From positions 24,839-88,838 of the forward strand of contig NZ_JACWCT010000058.1 in assembly GCF_016613415.1 (NCBI RefSeq): DNA of 64,000 nucleotides. The letters run 5' to 3'. A program made the position numbers and the translations under genes. A model generated the notes under the pieces. The model searched no databases, was not told the DNA's origin, and was given only the letters and a program-made list of their open reading frames with translations. The stretch comes from Methylobacterium ajmalii. GTDB lineage: Bacteria > Pseudomonadota > Alphaproteobacteria > Rhizobiales > Beijerinckiaceae. Below, piece after piece: positions 26,776-36,220 of this stretch; the stretch's first letter is position 1, and each line of letters begins with the position of its first letter.

Positions 26776-27738
26776 ATGTATATTAAAGATAATCTGCAGA
26801 TAATCAATAATACCGACTCTCCTAGTGGGCTTCTCGCAATGTTAGCAACATCTATTGCAAATAAATTGATGGGAGCCGGATTTCCTCATGGAGTTCGAGG
26901 CAAAGAACTCTTTTTATGTGCAGATTTTAGCGGAACCCATCGCGAATCTTTATATACAACTTATGCATTTATGTTGCTAGATTTAGATAGAAATGATTGG
27001 TGGTTCGCCGCCCAACGTGCTTTTAGATCTGAAGCGCTAAAAAATAAAAGGCGCATGTCATTCAAAGCTCTAAATGATAAGGCCAAGAGGCGGGCGCTTT
27101 TGCCATTTTTGCTTATGGCGGATGAGATAGAGGGAGCTTTAGTAGTCGTCGGGATTGAAAAATCTCACGGAAGTATTTTCTCTCCTCACAATAGTGATAA
27201 TTATCGAAAGCTTACGAGCGCGTGGAAGCCTGTCGTTCACGAACATCTGATGCGAGTGACATATTTAAGCGCGCTTTGCACAGCGTTGATGTCTGTTCCA
27301 AAGCAAAATTTAATATGGATTTGTGACCAAGACGATGTAGCATCAAACGACAATCAAATCATCGCTTTAACAAACCTCTTTGCTGCTGTTTCGTCGCACA
27401 TGATGTCTTATAACCTTGGAGGACTGCGTTTAGGATGTGTAAAATCTGACAACGGATCTCTCCAAATTGAGGATTTAGTGGCTATTCCGGATCTGGCTGC
27501 CGGTGCGGCATGCGAGCTCTTGTCAGGTTTCACGCGCCAAAACATTTTTCCAGTGACCGGCTTGTACAACCGCATGCCAATAGGACTCAGTCCAAAAGCC
27601 CACCGCCTTGCCGGGTGGCTCTCTGTGTCAGATCGCCCGTTGAAGCGATTTGTAGTAGCAATTAGGAATGACGAAGGCGGAGCATCCAAAGTAGCTTCTT
27701 TGAAAATATCTGAAATACCCGATTTGCTTATTAGATAA
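26776..27738 (+). CDS. Protein of unknown family in an AT-rich island
   Basis: 320 residues, no signal peptide or membrane segment. Codon use is AT-rich and unlike any flanking gene, a sign of transfer. Visible features are an early LFLCADFSGTHRES motif (D50-F-S-G), FKALNDKAKRRALLPFLLMA followed by DEIEGALVVVGIEKS, and the acidic stretch LIWICDQDDVASNDNQIIAL (D184, D186, D187, D192). Spaced Asp residues at strand ends suggest an RNase-H-like nuclease layout similar in spirit to DUF3800 proteins, but this is inference and no family is claimed. It converges on tcmP with 25 bp between stops, which suggests a three-gene module rather than chance. Confidence 0.75.
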   Translation: MYIKDNLQIINNTDSPSGLLAMLATSIANKLMGAGFPHGVRGKELFLCADFSGTHRESLYTTYAFMLLDLDRNDWWFAAQRAFRSEALKNKRRMSFKALNDKAKRRALLPFLLMADEIEGALVVVGIEKSHGSIFSPHNSDNYRKLTSAWKPVVHEHLMRVTYLSALCTALMSVPKQNLIWICDQDDVASNDNQIIALTNLFAAVSSHMMSYNLGGLRLGCVKSDNGSLQIEDLVAIPDLAAGAACELLSGFTRQNIFPVTGLYNRMPIGLSPKAHRLAGWLSVSDRPLKRFVVAIRNDEGGASKVASLKISEIPDLLIR

Positions 27739-27763
27739 ATATCTTGACGTAATAGACAGAAAA

Positions 27764-29020
27764 TCACCTTACTATTTTGTGTAAGGATGCTGAAAAATGA
27801 AAAAGGGAGCGTTGTGGTTTTAATTTGATTGTATCTCTGATGTTAATAGTGTTGCCCTTTCGACGACGGCCCCCATCTTGAGTATGAATCTCAAGTTCGC
27901 TGTTTTCGATCATTGCGGAGTGAATGTCGTCTTTGTGAGCGGGCGTGATGTTATAAGTTGCCTCGTAAAAATCAGAGACTCTCATTGCGTTTCCAAAATT
28001 TGAAATGAATTGGGGTATGTCATTGATAAGTTGCTCCTGTGCATATCTGCGATTTTCGTCCTCAAATAAATAGAGCAAATCTTGTTCGTTTGATGGATCG
28101 TAACTCAGCATATTGAGGCCGGACCTTCCAAAGTGGGCTTGAGTGCCATTGCCATGCAATACATCGTTATAAACTTGGCGAGCTCGATAGTTATTGGCGA
28201 GATGGATTAGCCAATAGCGCCAACCATCTGGGTTTCTAATCGAAAACGGGCTTACAAATCGCGCCGTGATTTTAAATGAATTAAATACTAACCGCTCGGC
28301 CATGCCAAGGAACATATTGTTGCTCATAATATCATCGTTATTTCTTAAATCAGCTGATGATATGCCTAATGTTCTGACTTGTGCCTCCAGCAGGTTTGGA
28401 TCTGTTCTGCTGAGGAAGGTCATCAAACTTTGTATTGAGAATGTATGAAATATTTCAGTAGATGGCGTTGTTTTCATTATCTCGCTAAGCGTCAGATTGT
28501 CCACCGCAGCGTAGCCACACTGATCTAAATTAAATATGACGCTCTTATATCTGCCTTTCAAAATCAAATTCCTGATCTCGGGATAAGAAGAAGCAAATAT
28601 GTCGTTTAAATATATAACATTTAGATTGAGACTCGGACATGCCTCCTTGGAATTTAACAAAATAGCCTCAACGTGAGACTTTAGGAGATTTGTCACATCA
28701 GTTTTGGCATCATTTAAAATCAATAAGCACTCAATTTCCAAAACAGAATTTAAGCCTTGATCCGCTCTTCGAGCATTGACGGCGTTTGCTGCGCGCTGTA
28801 GTTCTTCAATAAAAATGATCGGAGATCCCGGGGTGTTGCATATATAGCGACCCCCACCCGAAAATCCATCAACAACTGCAAGGCGAAACTTCGGTTGTAT
28901 AGGTCTCGCGCATTTTACCATCACATATTGATAAAAATATTCCCGTAATATCTTATGCTTGCGTCGAGTGTGATCATCGAGATGCGCGCCCGCAATCCAG
29001 TCATAAGATTTGCTTACCAC
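27764..29020 (-). CDS. tcmP: Three-Cys-motif partner protein TcmP
   Basis: 418 residues; start GTG 29018-29020 after GGGGCGATTTC. The N-terminus matches the TcmP family: HTRRKHKILREYFYQYV, then VVDGFSGGGRY...PGSPIIFIEEL (D51-G-F-S-G-x-G). A mid-domain VIFNLDQCGYAAVDN follows (D166). These look like nucleotide- or AdoMet-binding glycine-rich and DPPY-like positions, but catalysis is not established. The C-terminal third is helical and ends in basic residues (GGRRRKGN). The family is named for co-occurrence with a three-Cys protein of the Gp37/Gp68 type, and that gene lies 37 bp upstream here. AT-rich codon use. Confidence 0.88.
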   Translation of the reverse strand: MVSKSYDWIAGAHLDDHTRRKHKILREYFYQYVMVKCARPIQPKFRLAVVDGFSGGGRYICNTPGSPIIFIEELQRAANAVNARRADQGLNSVLEIECLLILNDAKTDVTNLLKSHVEAILLNSKEACPSLNLNVIYLNDIFASSYPEIRNLILKGRYKSVIFNLDQCGYAAVDNLTLSEIMKTTPSTEIFHTFSIQSLMTFLSRTDPNLLEAQVRTLGISSADLRNNDDIMSNNMFLGMAERLVFNSFKITARFVSPFSIRNPDGWRYWLIHLANNYRARQVYNDVLHGNGTQAHFGRSGLNMLSYDPSNEQDLLYLFEDENRRYAQEQLINDIPQFISNFGNAMRVSDFYEATYNITPAHKDDIHSAMIENSELEIHTQDGGRRRKGNTINIRDTIKLKPQRSLFHFSASLHKIVR

Positions 29021-29057
29021 GAAATCGCCCCGCTAAGCCGGGCAGAGGGTCAGAATG

Positions 29058-29825
29058 TCAAAACGTCGGCATTTCGTTCCATATGCGGCCGCGATATTCG
29101 CGTCCGTTTTCCTTTTTTGATCGACGCTTATTGTCCCTGCCCCAAGTGCCCCACTGTTTGAAAAAAAACGCACAACCATAAACTGAGCATTGGTTGTAGA
29201 TTTCGTCAATCCACATTTCGCGAATGGGACGCGCCGATTTCCCACTTTCACCGCCAACGATAGCCCACTGGATGCCGGCGAGACTAGTTGCCCCGACAGG
29301 GCCAATCAGGGGTTCAAAGGATACAAAACGAATGCTAGCGGGTACCTTTCGAAGATGATCTATGCGATCTACAACGTCTGCGTTCTCAACGCTTGTTCCC
29401 AGCCAAACATTCGGAAGAATGTATCCGATATTTTTGTCAATAAAATCAGCCATGCGCGCAGGGCGCTTAGTCAGAATCTGATAATTATGATGGGATGTTT
29501 GGCGCATCACATCCCATATTCTTACTATAAAATCGTCGCTAACGCCCTCGTGAAATAAATCGCTCATCGAATTGACAAATATCTTCCGCGGTTTTTTCCA
29601 GCCGAAAGGTATTTTAAGCGAATCTAGATCCTCCCGAACCACGCCATTCCATACTGTACGCTGTCCGCTGCGCCGAGTTAATCCTTGATATTTGACTACG
29701 CTCATCGCCTCAAGGCGACGCGCCATCTCCATTGCGTAGCAATTAGTGCAGCCAGCGGTAACGATTGTGCAGCCGGCGACCGGATTCCAGGTGGCGTCCG
29801 TCCATTCAATCTGTGTCTCGGCCAT
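29058..29825 (-). CDS. Phage Gp37/Gp68 (DUF5131) three-Cys-motif protein
   Basis: 255 residues from ATG 29823-29825, preceded by GGGAGGGCGCT. The longer frame from 29903 has no start signal. N-terminal signature IEWTDATWNPVAGC, then C19-x6-C26-x2-C29 (GCTIVTAGCTNCYA), a cluster suited to metal or Fe-S binding. Other family blocks are FVNSMSDLFHEGV, NYQILTKRPARMADFI, VWLGTSVENADVVDRI, FEPLIGPVG, AIVGGESGKSARPI and FFFKQWGTWG. These are seen in phage Gp37/Gp68-like proteins and chromosomal relatives; a radical-SAM-like role has been suggested from the cysteines but is not proven. It heads a likely operon with tcmP in the AT-rich island. Confidence 0.9.
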   Translation of the reverse strand: MAETQIEWTDATWNPVAGCTIVTAGCTNCYAMEMARRLEAMSVVKYQGLTRRSGQRTVWNGVVREDLDSLKIPFGWKKPRKIFVNSMSDLFHEGVSDDFIVRIWDVMRQTSHHNYQILTKRPARMADFIDKNIGYILPNVWLGTSVENADVVDRIDHLRKVPASIRFVSFEPLIGPVGATSLAGIQWAIVGGESGKSARPIREMWIDEIYNQCSVYGCAFFFKQWGTWGRDNKRRSKKENGREYRGRIWNEMPTF

Positions 29826-30126
29826 AGCGCCCTCCCGACCTGCCGCCCGTGGAAATGCAGGACGAGCTGCTACTACCCTTCTCCGACACCCCTCTGGGTG
29901 CATGTCCAGCAGGCGCGTTGTAGCTCATCTCTTTTGTACCACAAGCCGAGGCAATTTGACCGGCCGTTTTTGGAGAGCCGCTTGTAATCAGACATGGTTG
30001 AATACAAATTCGTTTAATTTTAAAATTAAGCGCCGCACGTGCTGCCCACGCAATGTAGTTTGGGCTGTCGAGTCGCTGTCCTCGAGACATGCCGCGATCT
30101 TCTTCTTGAGACCGCGGCGCACCTCA
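29826..30126. other. Right edge of the AT-rich island
   Basis: A gene-free 301 bp. It includes a 16-bp perfect AT palindrome (TTAATTTTAAAATTAA, 30014-30029) and then returns to GC-rich sequence before the peptide ABC operon. No integrase, tRNA-derived attachment site or direct repeat matching the left edge was found by eye. Confidence 0.5.
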
Positions 30127-31169
<1,043 letters not shown>

Positions 31170-31173
<4 letters not shown>

Positions 31174-32162
31174 GCGGCGGCCTGTCCGGTCGCGTCGTAG
31201 AGGTGGCAGGCGACCCGGTGCGAGCCGACCGTCAGGGGCTCGGGCCGGTCCACCGTGCAGCGGGCAAACACCTTCGGGCAGCGCGGGTTGAAGGCGCAGC
31301 CGGGCGGGATCGCCGAGAGCCGCGGCATCGCGCCGGGGATCTGGGCCAGGCGGTCGGCCTCGTGCGACAGCGACGGAATCGCCCCCATCAGGCCCTTGGC
31401 GTAGGGGTGGAGCGGATCGCCCACCACCGCGGCTACCGGGCCGATCTCGGCGACGCGGCCGGCATACATCACCGCGACGCGGTCGGCGGCCTCGGCGATC
31501 ACCCCCATGTCGTGGGTGATCAGCATCACGGCGGTGCCGTGGTCGCGCCCGAGGCGCTTCAAGAGCGTGATGATCTGGGCCTGGACCGAGACGTCGAGCG
31601 CCGTGGTCGGCTCATCCGCGATGATCAGCTCCGGCTCGGCGGCGAGCGCCAGCGCGATGACGACGCGCTGGCGCATGCCGCCGGAGAATTCGTGCGGGAA
31701 GCCGTCGATCCGCCGCTCCGGCGCCGGGATGCCGACCTCGGCCAGAAGGTCGATCGCCCGCTGGCGGGCGGCTCGTGCCGACAGGTCGGTATGGGTGCGG
31801 ATCGTCTCCTCGATCTGCCGGCCGACCCGGTAGAGCGGGTTGAGGCTGGTCAGCGGGTCCTGGAAGATCATGCCGATGCGCTTGCCGCGCACCTTGCGCA
31901 TCGCGTCCGGGGGCAAGTTGTCGATGCGCTCGCCGTTGAGGCGGATCTCGCCGCCGGCGATGCGGCCGGGCGGGTCGATCAGGCCGATCACCGCCGAGCC
32001 GGTCACCGACTTGCCGGCGCCGGACTCGCCGACGACGCCGAGCACCTCGCCGCGGTTGATCTCGAAGGAGACGCCGTCGAGAGCGGTCAGCACGCCGCGG
32101 CGGGTGGCGAACTCGACCCGCAGGTCGCGCACCGAGAGGACGGGTTGGGTCATGTCGGTCAT
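31170..32162 (-). CDS. Peptide ABC transporter ATPase (DppD/OppD type)
   Basis: 330 residues, start ATG 32160-32162, overlapping the permease stop by ATGA (a second ATG lies three codons in). Walker A GESGAGKSV, FQDPLTSLNPLYRVG, signature FSGGMRQRVVIAL, Walker B LIIADEPTTALD, ITHDMGV. The C-terminal oligopeptide extension with CAFNPRCPKVFARC is present. It forms the ATPase heterodimer with the next gene. The long open frame continuing to 33578 is an out-of-frame shadow of the permeases. Confidence 0.94.
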
Positions 32163-33103
32163 TGCAGCTTGGGGTTCAGGGCGTCGCGCAGCCAGTCGCC
32201 GAGCAGGTTGATCGCCAGCACCAGGCCGGCCAGCGCCAGGCCCGGAAAGGCGACGATCCACCACTCGCCCGAGAACAGGAAGCGGTTGCCGGTGCGGATC
32301 AGCGTGCCCAGCGACGGCATCGTCTCCGGCAGGCCGGTGCCGAGGAAGGACAGCGTCGCCTCGGTGATGATGGCGAGCGCCAGGTTGATGGTGGCGATGA
32401 CGAAGACCGGGCCGGTGACGTTCGGCAGGATGTGGCGGGTGAGGATCACCGGCGCCGACAGGCCGATGAGCCGGCCGGCCTGGACGTAATCCTTGTTCTT
32501 CTCGACCATCACCGAGCCGCGCACGGTGCGGGCGTACTGCACCCAGAACGACAGGCCGATCGCCACGACGATCAGGGCGATCTGCGCCTCCGCATCCATG
32601 TGGCCGCCGGCCACCGCCTTGGCGACGCCGTCGACGATGAGCGCGATCAGGATCGCCGGGAAGGTCAGCTGCACGTCGGCGACGCGCATGATGATGGTGT
32701 CGACCCAGCCGCCGGCATAGCCGGCGATGAGGCCCAGCCCGATGCCGATGAAGCCCGAGAGCAGCACGCCGAGCACCCCGACGAGGAGCGACAGGCGCAT
32801 GCCGTAGAACACCGCCGAGAGCACGTCGCGGCCCTGGTCGTCGGTGCCGATCAGGAACGGCGCCTGGCCGTCGGCGTACCAGAGCGGCGGCAGGCTGGCG
32901 TTCATCAGCTCGAGCTGCGCCGGGTCGTAGGGGTTCTGCGGCGAGATGAGGGGGGCCAGCAGCGCCAGCGCGATGAACAGCACCGTCGCCACGAAGGCCG
33001 CGATGGCGAGCTTCGAGCGCTTGAAGTTGGCAAACAGGTCGGAATCGAGGAAGCGCGCGAGGCGCGACGGGGGCGCTGCGGCGGGAAAGGCGGGGGAGGC
33101 CAT
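32159..33103 (-). CDS. Peptide ABC transporter permease (DppC type)
   Basis: 314 residues from ATG 33101-33103; a TTG nine bases upstream is possible. An N-terminal OppC-type segment (LFANFKRSKLAIAAFVATVL) with a helix is followed by the periplasmic PQNPYDPAQLELMNASLPP, then DDQGRDVLSAVFYGMRLSL and five further helices. The EAA loop, VQAGRLIGLSAPVILTRHIL, contacts the ATPases. 15 bp separate it from the dppB-type gene. Confidence 0.92.
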   Translation of the reverse strand: MASPAFPAAAPPSRLARFLDSDLFANFKRSKLAIAAFVATVLFIALALLAPLISPQNPYDPAQLELMNASLPPLWYADGQAPFLIGTDDQGRDVLSAVFYGMRLSLLVGVLGVLLSGFIGIGLGLIAGYAGGWVDTIIMRVADVQLTFPAILIALIVDGVAKAVAGGHMDAEAQIALIVVAIGLSFWVQYARTVRGSVMVEKNKDYVQAGRLIGLSAPVILTRHILPNVTGPVFVIATINLALAIITEATLSFLGTGLPETMPSLGTLIRTGNRFLFSGEWWIVAFPGLALAGLVLAINLLGDWLRDALNPKLQ

Positions 33104-33118
33104 GACTCTCAAAAATCC

Positions 33119-34099
33119 TCAGGCCGCCCGCCGCACCGAGAGGCGCAGGCGCGGATCGACGATGGTGTAGAGGAGATCGACCACGAGGTTGATCGTCACG
33201 AAGATGAGGGCGACGAGCAGCAGGTAGGCGGCCATGATCGGCACGTCGACGTTCTGCACCGCCTGCACGAACAGCAGGCCCATGCCCGGCCACTGGAAGA
33301 CCGTCTCGGTGATGATCGAGAAGGCGATGATCGAGCCGAGCTGGAGGCCGGCCACCGTGATGACCGGGACGAGCGTATTCTTGAGCGCGTGGCCGAAATG
33401 GATGGAGCGGGTGGTGAGGCCCCGCGCCCGGGCGAAGCGGATGTAGTCGGTGCGCAAAACCTCCAGCATCTCGGCCCGGACGAGGCGCATGATCAGCGTC
33501 ATCTGGAACAGCCCGAGTGTGATCGAGGGCAGGATCAGCGCCCGCCAGCCCGAGGCGGTGAGGAAGCCGGTGGTCCACCAGCCGAGCCGCACCGTGTCGC
33601 CCCGCCCGTAGGAGGGCAGCCAGCCGAGCGTGACCGAGAACAGGAAGATGAGCAGGATGCCGATCAGGAAGGTCGGCAGCGAGACGCCGACGAGGGAGAT
33701 CGCCTGGACGAGCTTGGCGCCGACGCTGTCGCGGCGGAGCGCCGAGTAGACCCCCATCAGGATGCCGGCGGTGAGCGCGAACAGGGTGGCGCAGAGCGCG
33801 AGCTCGAGGGTGGCGGGCATGCGCTCGGCGAGCAGCGTCGAGACCGGCTGGCGGAACTGGTACGAGTTGCCGAACTGGCCGCGCACGGCGTTGCCGGCGT
33901 AGCGGGCGAACTGCACCAGCACCGGATCGTCGAGGCCGAGGCTCTGGCGGATCTGCAGCCGCTCGGCATAGGGCGTATCGGGTGCCACGAGCTGGTTCAC
34001 CGGATCGCCGGCGAACCGGAACATCGCGAAGGCGATCAGCCCGACCGCCAGCAGCACCCCGACGGATTGCAGCAGGCGGCGGAGAATGAAGGCGAGCAT
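33119..34099 (-). CDS. Peptide ABC transporter permease (DppB type)
   Basis: 326 residues with the standard OppB/DppB start MLAFILRRLLQSVGVLLAVG and first-helix/periplasmic signature GDPVNQLVAPDTPYAERLQI, then RQSLGLDDPVLVQFARY. The EAA-like loop is YIRFARARGLTTRSIHFGHA and ends in LKNTLVPVITVAG. Six helices. It is the first permease after the binding-protein gene, from which it is separated by palindromic element B. Confidence 0.93.
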   Translation of the reverse strand: MLAFILRRLLQSVGVLLAVGLIAFAMFRFAGDPVNQLVAPDTPYAERLQIRQSLGLDDPVLVQFARYAGNAVRGQFGNSYQFRQPVSTLLAERMPATLELALCATLFALTAGILMGVYSALRRDSVGAKLVQAISLVGVSLPTFLIGILLIFLFSVTLGWLPSYGRGDTVRLGWWTTGFLTASGWRALILPSITLGLFQMTLIMRLVRAEMLEVLRTDYIRFARARGLTTRSIHFGHALKNTLVPVITVAGLQLGSIIAFSIITETVFQWPGMGLLFVQAVQNVDVPIMAAYLLLVALIFVTINLVVDLLYTIVDPRLRLSVRRAA

Positions 34100-34170
34100 G
34101 AGGGGGTTTCTTGGGTTCTGGTGTGGTCCGAGGATTCCCTCGGGCTGAAGTTTGAAAAATAGAGCGCTTT

Positions 34171-34279
34171 CCCCTCCCCCTTGTGGGGAGGGGTCAGGGG
34201 TGGGGGTCGTGCCGCGTAGAGCTGGGCGGTGCCTCCAGCACCACCCCCACCCCTAGCCCCTCCCCACAAGGGGGAGGGG
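34171..34279. repeat. Palindromic intergenic element B
   Basis: Two 36-bp arms (34171-34206 and 34244-34279) are reverse complements with only two mismatches, based on CCCCTCCCCCTTGTGGGG. The 37-bp loop is ordinary. It sits between the binding-protein gene and the permeases of the peptide operon, just as element A does in the sugar operon. That position fits a role in differential mRNA stability, or simply tolerance for insertion there. Confidence 0.75.
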
Positions 34280-34318
34280 AAGTGCTCGTCCTTACAGGGG
34301 ATTGGCTCTCAAAGCGCC

Positions 34319-35929
34319 TTATTGCTCCTTCGACACCCAGTACAGCATCATCTGGTTGTCGGCGCGGGGCACGAGCTTGACCTTCTTCGACACGCCCCAG
34401 GCCAGCGCCTGCTGGTGGAGCGGGATGTAGCCCCAGTCGTTCATGACGATCTCGTAGGCCTGCTTGATCAGCAGGTTGCGGGCCTCCTGGTCGGTCTCGC
34501 GCTCGATCTTGTCGGCCAACGCATCGACCTTCGGGTTGCAGTAGTTCCCGAGGTTGGTGGTGCCGCGCGGCGAGGCCTTGTCGGTGCGGCAGCCGGCGAT
34601 CTCGAACAGGATGTTGTGCGAGTCCATCGACGACGGCGTCCACCCCAGCATGTAGAACGAGGTGTCGAAGGCGGGCTTCAGGATCTTGGCGAAGTACTTC
34701 GCCTTGGGCTGGGCGATCAGGTTCACCTTGACGCCGACGCGGGCGAGCATCGAGGTCACGGCCTGGCAGATCGCCTCGTCGTTGACGTAGCGGTCGTTCG
34801 GGCAGTCGAGGGGCACCTCGAAGCCGTTCGGGTAGCCGGCCTCCGCCAGGAGCGCCTTCGCCTTGTTCGGGTCGTAGGCCGGGCGTTTGAACTCGCCGGC
34901 GAGCGGGAAGAGCGGCGGGGCGATCAGCAGGGCGGCCGCGGTGGCCTGGCCGCGCATGACGCGCTTGACGATCGCGTCCTCGTCGATGGCGCGGAAGAAC
35001 GCCTCGCGCACCCGCACGTCCTTGAACGGGTTCTTGCCCTTCACGTTGGAGCCGCGCAGCTCGTCGCTGGTCTGGTCCATGCCGAGGTAGATCGTGCGCA
35101 GCTCGGGCGCGTTCACCACCACCGCGTTGGGGCTGGAGCTGACCCGGCTCTGGTCCTGGAGCGGCACCGGATCGACCCAGTCGACCTCGCCCGAGATCAG
35201 CGCGGCGACGCGGGTGGCGTCGTTGCTGATGGTGGTGAAGATCGCGTCGTCGAGATTCGACTCGACCTTGCCCCAGTAGCCGTCGAACTTCTTGAACACC
35301 GTGCGCACGCCGGGCTGGTGCTCGGTGATGGTGAACGGGCCCGTGCCGTTCTCATGCAAAGCCGCGTAGCTCGGGGCCGAGGCCGCGACCGGGGTGGGCT
35401 TCAGCGCATCGTGCTTCTCGGCCCAGGTCTTCGACATGATGTACCAGCCGCCGAACTGGTACAGGGCGATGGGGTTGGGGTTCTTCAGCACCATGTCGAC
35501 GGTGTGATCGTCCACCTTCACGAAGGTGGCGTCCGCCGGCACGTTGGTCTGGAAGTTGGAGCCCGGCGCCCGCACGCGCTCGGCGGAGAAGATCACGTCG
35601 TCGGCGGTGAAGGGCGAGCCGTCGTGGAACTTGACGTTCTTGCGCAGCTTGAAGCGGTAGCGGGTCGGCTCCGGGGTCTCCCAGGATTCGGCGAGGCCCG
35701 GGACCAGCTTCAGGTCCTTGTCGCGGGTGACGAGGGACTCGTAGACCGCGCCGTGCGCCGCGATCGTGAACGTCTCCTTCAGGGTGTACGGGTCGAGGGA
35801 CTTGAGGTCGCCCTGGAAGGCGAACCGGAAGGTGTTGGCGGCCGAGGCCGGCGCGGCACCGGCGACCGCCATCAGGGCGGTGGCGGCGGTCAGGCAGGCC
35901 AGCAGCGGACGGGACTTCACGAACGACAT
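34319..35929 (-). CDS. Peptide ABC transporter periplasmic binding protein (DppA type)
   Basis: 536 residues from ATG 35927-35929. Signal peptide 1-30 (MSFVKSRPLLACLTAATALM...APASA-ANTFRFA). SBP family-5 features: FAFQGDLKSLDPYTLKETFT, PGLAESWETPEPTRYRFKLR, KNVKFHDGSPFTADDVIFSA, GTGPFTITEHQPG, FKDVRVREAFFRAIDEDAIV and AKALLAEAGYPNGFEV. It binds di- or oligopeptides or similar cations in the periplasm for the downstream permeases. The longer open frame to 37303 is shadow. The divergent M20 hydrolase suggests that imported N-acylated amino acids or peptides are cleaved. Confidence 0.93.
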   Translation of the reverse strand: MSFVKSRPLLACLTAATALMAVAGAAPASAANTFRFAFQGDLKSLDPYTLKETFTIAAHGAVYESLVTRDKDLKLVPGLAESWETPEPTRYRFKLRKNVKFHDGSPFTADDVIFSAERVRAPGSNFQTNVPADATFVKVDDHTVDMVLKNPNPIALYQFGGWYIMSKTWAEKHDALKPTPVAASAPSYAALHENGTGPFTITEHQPGVRTVFKKFDGYWGKVESNLDDAIFTTISNDATRVAALISGEVDWVDPVPLQDQSRVSSSPNAVVVNAPELRTIYLGMDQTSDELRGSNVKGKNPFKDVRVREAFFRAIDEDAIVKRVMRGQATAAALLIAPPLFPLAGEFKRPAYDPNKAKALLAEAGYPNGFEVPLDCPNDRYVNDEAICQAVTSMLARVGVKVNLIAQPKAKYFAKILKPAFDTSFYMLGWTPSSMDSHNILFEIAGCRTDKASPRGTTNLGNYCNPKVDALADKIERETDQEARNLLIKQAYEIVMNDWGYIPLHQQALAWGVSKKVKLVPRADNQMMLYWVSKEQ

Positions 35930-36220
35930 CGACGGGCACACTCCGCGGGGGACGCTGAAGCTCTTACTAGAGCCTTCCGGCGCCGCGCGCGACGCCGGAT
36001 TGATGAAAAATGATGCATCGTCCCCGGTTCGTCTCGCAGGACGTCCCGCGGGGCCGGCGCGATCGCGCAGCTCTAACAAATCTCGGGCCAACCGGGCGAG
36101 GCCATGCGCCGGGCGCCGGGCCCGCGCCGTTCGCGAATGGCCGGAGGGAGTTGACCGCGCGCCGCTCTGCCTGTTGCATCCTGCGCGTCCGTTTCCGCCC
36201 CCACACGAGCGTATCGTCAC

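Noticed and set aside
32162..34162. 666-codon plus-strand frame very rich in Asp, Glu, His and Arg
   Set aside because: It is the reverse complement of hydrophobic permease genes, which always yields such charged shadows.
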